Assembly: GCA_900543105.1 (NCBI GenBank)
Contig: UQQA01000042.1
Span: forward strand, 1-17,129
Length of the DNA: 17,129 nt
Direction: 5' to 3'
Origin: an uncultured Ruminococcus sp.
GTDB taxonomy: Bacteria; Bacillota; Clostridia; Oscillospirales; Ruminococcaceae
The notes beneath the pieces were generated by a model. That model saw only the letters and a program-made list of their open reading frames with translations, made no database searches and was not told the origin of the DNA. The first letter of the stretch is position 1, and every line of letters starts with the position of its first letter. Shown here piece after piece: positions 13,455 to 17,129 of the stretch. The translations under genes and the position numbers were made by a program.

Positions 13455-14141
13455 ATGAGAGAAAGCATTTTAACTATCCCGATAAGCGATGTGCTCGAAC
13501 CGAAGTGTGGCTGCCCGATATGCCGTATGCGGGATATGCTCGAGCAGCGAACGGTCGAATATATAATGGGCGCAGCGATGATGGAACCCGATGTCCGCAT
13601 CGAAACCAACCGTGCAGGCTTCTGCCATACCCACCTTGCGCAGATGATGAAGCAGAAGAACCGCCTTTCGCTCGCACTTATGCTCCAGACCCACCTCGCC
13701 GCAGTTGACGGTCAGCTTTTCGAGCGAAAAAAACTCTTTGAACCGAAAAACGCCAAGAAGCAAAGGCTATCGAAGATAAATGAAAGCTGTTTCGTCTGCG
13801 AAAAAATAGACTGGGGAATGGAACGCCTTATGCGTACATTCTTTGAAATGTTCCAACATGACGATGTGCGAAAACTGATGAACGAGCAGGAGTTTATCTG
13901 CCTGCCGCATTATGATATTCTTGTTTCGCTTGCACCTGCGTATTTGCAGAAAAACGACCTCAAAGCGTTTGAAGCCATGACGGAAAAGCTCGTCCGCAGC
14001 TACCTTGAAACCCTGCAGAACGATGTCACCCACTACTGCAATATGTACGACTACCGCAACAGCGGCAAGGACGCAGACTGGGGCAACTCCAAGGACAGCA
14101 TCGAACGTGCGGTAAAATTTTTAACATCACGAGAGGGATAA
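13455..14141 (+). CDS. DUF6062-like Cys/His cluster protein
   Basis: This 228-residue cytosolic protein has two similar metal-binding patterns: CGCPICR (about 18-24) with FCHTH (about 56-60), and CFVCEK (about 113-118) with CLPHY. The repeated CxxC-Cx2H layout suggests two zinc or iron sites. The opening ESILTIPISDVLE, the MMEPDVRIETNRAGFCHTHL segment and the C-terminal DIERAVKFL-type helix (here KDSIERAVKFL) are characteristic of DUF6062, a family known mainly from Clostridia. I know of no function. The ATG at 13455 is 7 bases after GAAAGGA. It is the last gene of the operon; no strong terminator follows, only heptamer repeats and hairpins from 14149. Confidence 0.78.
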   Translation: MRESILTIPISDVLEPKCGCPICRMRDMLEQRTVEYIMGAAMMEPDVRIETNRAGFCHTHLAQMMKQKNRLSLALMLQTHLAAVDGQLFERKKLFEPKNAKKQRLSKINESCFVCEKIDWGMERLMRTFFEMFQHDDVRKLMNEQEFICLPHYDILVSLAPAYLQKNDLKAFEAMTEKLVRSYLETLQNDVTHYCNMYDYRNSGKDADWGNSKDSIERAVKFLTSREG

Positions 14142-14148
14142 TTAAATT

Positions 14149-14408
14149 CGGAATTCGGAATGCGGAATTCGGAATTCGGAATGCGGAATTCGGAATGCGG
14201 AATTCGGAATTAGTTTTGCTCCGTGAATTTGCTGTAACACTGTAGGGGACGGGTTTCCCGTCCCGTTACACCTAACGTATTTCTTCTGATTATATCCTAC
14301 AAACCGTAGGGTCGGATTCCATATCCGACCGCTCACAGTTTGCAAAAATAAATATGAAAAAAATCGGAACACGAATAATTCCGAATTCCGAATTCCTAAT
14401 TCCGAATT
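14149..14408. repeat. Inverted heptamer repeats enclosing two palindromes
   Basis: Nine tandem heptamers, CGGAATT or CGGAATG, run from 14149 to 14211. Four inverse heptamers, AATTCCG/AATTCCT, run from 14377 to 14404. Between them are two hairpins: GGGACGGG/CCCGTCCC (14246-14253/14257-14264), flanked by TGTAAC/GTTACA, and GGTCGGAT/ATCCGACC (14310-14317/14323-14330). The unit fills the gap between convergent DUF6062-like and spoVAC genes and could act as a two-way terminator or be a repeat-derived element. The 90-codon frame over the repeats is an artefact. I see no gene in this 280-base gap. Confidence 0.85.
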
Positions 14409-14421
14409 ATACAACTTCTTT

Positions 14422-14871
14422 CTATCTCAAGAAAAAGTAATAAATGATCCCATACAAAACCGATGCCGCCGTTCCGTAAAGAATAACCGGTCCCGAGATT
14501 ATGAAGATCTTCGCACCAAGTCCGAGAACGAAACCCTCCGTCTTGAATTCGAGCGCAGGCGACACAACCGCATTCGCAAATCCCGTTATCGGTACAAGAG
14601 TTCCTGCACCGCCGTGCTTCGCAAGCTTTTCATAAAGTCCCAGACCCGTCAGGAGCGCACTTATAAAAACGAGCGTTATCGATGTCCAGGTCGCTGCGCT
14701 CTGCGTGTCGAAGCCGTTAGCCTTGAAAATGTTGCTTATCGCCTGCCCGACACAGCATATCGCACCCCCGACAGCGAACGCCTTAGGTATGTCTATCAGG
14801 CTCTTTGAATTCGGCGAAGCCTTTTTCACCATTTCATTATATTCTTTGGGCGGCAGACCCTGAATACTCAT
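14422..14871 (-). CDS. spoVAC: Stage V sporulation protein AC
   Basis: This 149-residue membrane protein belongs to the SpoVAC/SpoVAEB family and is part of the spore inner-membrane channel that moves dipicolinic acid during sporulation and germination. It has a soluble N terminus (PPKEYNEMVKK), a conserved KAFAVGGAICCVGQ near residues 31-44, and several hydrophobic helices around GAGTLVPITGFANAVVSPALEFKTEG, the family's most conserved stretch. The ATG at 14871 follows an AAAGGGGG ribosome binding site. The usual partners spoVAD and spoVAE are not beside it: the downstream side is the heptamer repeat and the upstream side is a divergent YkgJ-type gene. It is therefore an orphan copy or the only remaining member here. 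No clear SigF/SigG promoter was found. Confidence 0.9.
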   Translation of the reverse strand: MSIQGLPPKEYNEMVKKASPNSKSLIDIPKAFAVGGAICCVGQAISNIFKANGFDTQSAATWTSITLVFISALLTGLGLYEKLAKHGGAGTLVPITGFANAVVSPALEFKTEGFVLGLGAKIFIISGPVILYGTAASVLYGIIYYFFLR

Positions 14872-14973
14872 AAAAATTTCCCCCTTTCGGAAATTTTGCA
14901 TATAATACAAAGTGCTGAGCTTTGTTTAAAATATATTATCCCAAACCTTTAAAATTATTCCAAGGAGAAAAAA

Positions 14974-15450
14974 ATGCTGAAAAATATTTTATCAGGCGAA
15001 AGCTGCGCAAAATGCAGGCTTTGCTGTATTTTTGATAAATATGATATATGGGAAACTCCGACCGTTAGCGATGAGCTTTTCGAGAAGATCGGAAGCAAGT
15101 ACCCCGAGGTAGAATTTATCGATAAGGGCGATGGTGGAAGAATACTCAAATGTATCCCCGACGGCGAGCTTTTCAACTGTCCGCTCCTCGATAAAAGTTC
15201 GGGCTGTAAGCTTGGCGATGACAAGCCTTTCGACTGCAAAATATGGCCTTACCGAATCATGGAATTCGGCGGAAAAAGAGTTATCACAATTGCTTCTATC
15301 TGCCCCGAAATGTACCAAAAACCGCTCTCCGCACTCGTTGCTGAGCTTGAAGAAAATGACCTCGCAAAGAAAATTTTCCACGAAGCGGATATTCACCCCG
15401 AAATTGTAAAGCCCTATCAGAAAGGCTATCCGATACTGCTTGCGGAATAA
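14974..15450 (+). CDS. YkgJ-family cysteine-cluster protein
   Basis: This 158-residue protein opens with ESCAKCRLCC (Cys11, 14, 17, 18), then has further cysteines in ILKC, NCPLL, GCKL, the KPFDCKIWPYR segment and ICPE. The CxxCxxCC start and the later P-x-x-C-x-x-x-P region are typical of YkgJ-type cysteine-cluster proteins, which probably bind zinc or an iron-sulphur cluster; their function is not established. The ATG has CAAGGAG upstream. It is divergent from spoVAC across about 100 bases, and its stop codon TAA coincides with the start of the inverted-repeat element, which may serve as its terminator. Confidence 0.85.
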   Translation: MLKNILSGESCAKCRLCCIFDKYDIWETPTVSDELFEKIGSKYPEVEFIDKGDGGRILKCIPDGELFNCPLLDKSSGCKLGDDKPFDCKIWPYRIMEFGGKRVITIASICPEMYQKPLSALVAELEENDLAKKIFHEADIHPEIVKPYQKGYPILLAE

Positions 15451-15583
15451 GAACCTGTCTTCATAAGAAATGTGTGCGGATTTTCGAGCATAATTTTGTT
15501 GCAGACAAGGCAAGGATTTTTAACGCAGTCTGCGGCAAAATTTGCCGAAAAGACGTGCGCATATGCTTGTGAAGACGGGTTCT
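15450..15583. mobile_element. MITE-like 134-bp inverted-repeat element
   Basis: The ends are AGAACCTGTCTTCATAAG (15450-15467) and CTTGTGAAGACGGGTTCT (15566-15583), complementary at 16 of 18 positions. Inner parts also pair: TTTTCG with CGAAAA, GCAGAC with GTCTGC, and AATTTTG with CAAAATT, so the whole element can fold into one long hairpin. GAACC...GGTTC is flanked by TAA on both sides (15448-15450, 15583-15585), a possible 3-bp target duplication. It encodes no protein. It fills most of the gap before the MATE gene and probably decides the 3' end of the upstream mRNA. Confidence 0.65.
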
Positions 15584-15655
15584 AAGCCCATACCTCATAA
15601 AGCCGATGCTTTGTGTGGCTTTTGCTTGATAATTAATACAAAAGGAGAAATCAAC

Positions 15656-17038
15656 TTGGCAACCGAATCCTCGAAATATGAGCTTGATATGTGCAATGGC
15701 CCGGTGCTGAAAAAAATGCTGATATTCACACTTCCGCTGATGCTTTCAAGCGTTCTGCAGCTTGTTTTCAACGCCGCAGACGTTATCATCGTCGGCAGAT
15801 TTGCAGGCGACAACTCACTTGCGGCTGTCGGCTCGAACGCCGCACTCATAAATCTACTCACGAACCTTTTTATCGGACTTTCTATCGGCGCAAACGTCAT
15901 TGCCGCAAGGCACTACGGCGCAGGAGAAGTCAAGGAGCTGTCAAAAACCGTCCAAACCTCAATGCTTATGGGCGCAATAAGCGGCGTTTTCCTCACGATC
16001 ATAGGCGTGTGCTTCGCAAAACAGCTCCTCGAACTGATGAAAACGCCCGATGAAGTCCTCGTTCTCGCCGCAGATTATCTTAGGATATACTTCCTCGGTA
16101 TGCCTGCGCTGATGCTCTATAACTTCGGCAGTGCGCTCCTGCGTTCGATAGGCGATACAAAGCGGCCGCTTTTCTACCTCTCTGCGGCAGGCGTTATAAA
16201 TATTATCCTCAACCTTGTTTTTGTAATAATCTTCAAGCTTGACGTTGTGGGCGTTGCTATCGCCACAGTCGTTTCCGAATCGGTTTCGGCAATTCTCATC
16301 GTCCGATGCCTTATGCACGAAACGGGCGGAATAAAGCTTATCCTCTCCGAGCTGAGGATAGACGGACGAAAAGCCGCCGCAATAATGCGCCTCGGTCTGC
16401 CTGCAGGACTTCAGGGCGTGATATTCTCGCTCTCAAATGTCGTGATACAATCCTCGGTAAATATTTTCGGCCCAACAGTAGTCGCAGGAAATTCAGCCGC
16501 GCAGAACCTCGAGGGTTTTGTATATGTTGCAATGAACTCGTTCTATCAGTCGGCAATTTCGTTCACAAGCCAGAACTACGGCGCGAAACGATATGACCGT
16601 CTGACGAAGATACTCGCCTGCGCACTTGGCTGCGTTGTTGTAACGGGACTTGTCCTCGGCTATTCGGGACTGCTTTTCGGAAAGCAGCTGCTCGGACTTT
16701 ACACCTCGGGAGCAGAAACGATAGATGCAGGACTTGTCCGAATGAAAGTCATATTTTCAATATATTTCCTCTGCGGAATAATGGACGTAATGGTCGGCGG
16801 ACTGCGCGGAATAGGCTATTCGATAATGCCGATGATAGTTTCGCTGATAGGTGCTTGCGGAGTAAGGCTTGTGTGGATAGCGACAGTATTTCAGATACCC
16901 GAATACCACACGATAAAGACCGTTTACATATCCTACCCCGTTTCATGGGTGATAACAATAGCCGCCCATGTTGTATGCTATATCATCGCAAGGAAAAAGC
17001 TTTCCAAGCGTATCGCAGAAGAGGATCATAATGCGTAA
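15656..17038 (+). CDS. MATE-family multidrug/metabolite exporter
   Basis: This 460-residue polytopic membrane protein is a MATE exporter that drives efflux of cationic drugs or metabolites with Na+ or H+. It has about 12 hydrophobic segments in two similar halves; the first carries LPLMLSSVLQLVFNAADVIIVGRF (about 25-48) and GANVIAARHYGAG, the second LPAGLQGVIFSLSNVVIQSS and SFTSQNYGAKR, the paired MATE signatures. The TTG start at 15656 follows AAAGGAG (15641-15647) by 8 bases. The ATG at 15542 lies inside the inverted-repeat element and would add 38 residues that do not look like a MATE N terminus, so I reject it. Substrate unknown. It ends in heptamer repeats whose TAA is the stop codon. 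Confidence 0.93.
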   Translation: MATESSKYELDMCNGPVLKKMLIFTLPLMLSSVLQLVFNAADVIIVGRFAGDNSLAAVGSNAALINLLTNLFIGLSIGANVIAARHYGAGEVKELSKTVQTSMLMGAISGVFLTIIGVCFAKQLLELMKTPDEVLVLAADYLRIYFLGMPALMLYNFGSALLRSIGDTKRPLFYLSAAGVINIILNLVFVIIFKLDVVGVAIATVVSESVSAILIVRCLMHETGGIKLILSELRIDGRKAAAIMRLGLPAGLQGVIFSLSNVVIQSSVNIFGPTVVAGNSAAQNLEGFVYVAMNSFYQSAISFTSQNYGAKRYDRLTKILACALGCVVVTGLVLGYSGLLFGKQLLGLYTSGAETIDAGLVRMKVIFSIYFLCGIMDVMVGGLRGIGYSIMPMIVSLIGACGVRLVWIATVFQIPEYHTIKTVYISYPVSWVITIAAHVVCYIIARKKLSKRIAEEDHNA

Positions 17039-17049
17039 TTCGTAATTAT
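17029..17049. repeat. Short heptamer repeat at the 3' end of the MATE gene
   Basis: TAATGCG, TAATTCG and TAATTAT follow one another from 17029 to 17049, with the gene stop codon in the second unit. The pattern (AATTCG/AATGCG cores) is the same type as the array at 14149-14211 with a different first base. Nothing further is visible in the remaining 80 bases. Confidence 0.5.
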
Positions 17050-17129
17050 GCTTCGCTGTTTCGATAGATATTTATAATACTAAACACCAATAAAATACAG
17101 GAAAAAATCTGCGCCGAAATCCCATATAT

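Noticed and set aside
14149..14211. CRISPR-like array
   Set aside because: The units are 7 bases with no spacers and there are no cas genes.
14142..14414. Minus-strand 90-codon frame with repeated RNSE/IPHSEFR segments
   Set aside because: It is a translation of the heptamer repeat and hairpins, with no plausible start signal.
15542..15655. N-terminal extension of the MATE gene from ATG at 15542
   Set aside because: It falls in the inverted-repeat element and lacks a ribosome binding site, while TTG at 15656 has AAAGGAG at 8 bases.

Overview
The window looks like chromosome from an anaerobic, spore-forming Clostridia member, most likely Oscillospiraceae/Ruminococcus-like. The reasons are a SigH-type sigma factor, SpoVAC, a sugar importer without its own ATPase, a Thr/Ala/Asp-rich lipoprotein linker, frequent TTG starts, strong AGGAGG-type ribosome binding sites and short AT-rich intergenic gaps. 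The family placement is inference from protein character and not a database result. There is no rRNA, canonical tRNA, CRISPR array or intact prophage.

Layout. 1-463: non-coding, with a good promoter for a sigH-like sigma factor (464-1051). Next comes a structured, tRNA-like segment (1068-1144) that leads into a double zinc-ribbon protein (1180-1458) and a strong terminator. 1588-3813: a PLP aminotransferase followed by trpS, whose frame is broken near 3579. 3814-8672: a sugar-uptake operon made of a LacI-type repressor, a lipoprotein solute-binding protein and two CUT1-type permeases. It has a consensus promoter, two LacI-like operators, intercistronic hairpins and a UUCG-type terminator. 8705-10675: a separately promoted 624-residue protein joining a LacI/RbsB-like ligand-binding domain to a diguanylate cyclase (GGDEF) domain. 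10675-11459, minus strand: a two-gene unit (zinc-finger-like protein, phage-type sigma-region-4 regulator) whose promoter is followed by a LexA-like SOS box. 11551-14141: a tight four-gene operon (metallophosphoesterase with altered metal ligands, 4-OT-like tautomerase, OGG-type DNA glycosylase, Cys/His-rich DUF6062-like protein). 14149-14408: heptamer repeats in inverted orientation enclosing two palindromes. 14422-14871, minus: a lone spoVAC. 14974-15450: YkgJ-type cysteine-cluster protein. 15450-15583: a 134-bp inverted-repeat (MITE-like) element with a possible TAA duplication. 15656-17038: a MATE exporter, ending in another heptamer repeat.

The clearest functional story is the sugar region. 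A repressor that appears to control its own promoter drives uptake genes, and the next gene is a cytosolic sensor with a similar sugar-binding fold wired to c-di-GMP output. This suggests that availability of a related sugar is read twice, once for transport and once for second-messenger signalling. The most unusual items are the tRNA-like leader, the SOS-box mini-operon, the altered metallophosphoesterase, the trpS frameshift and the two repeat elements.
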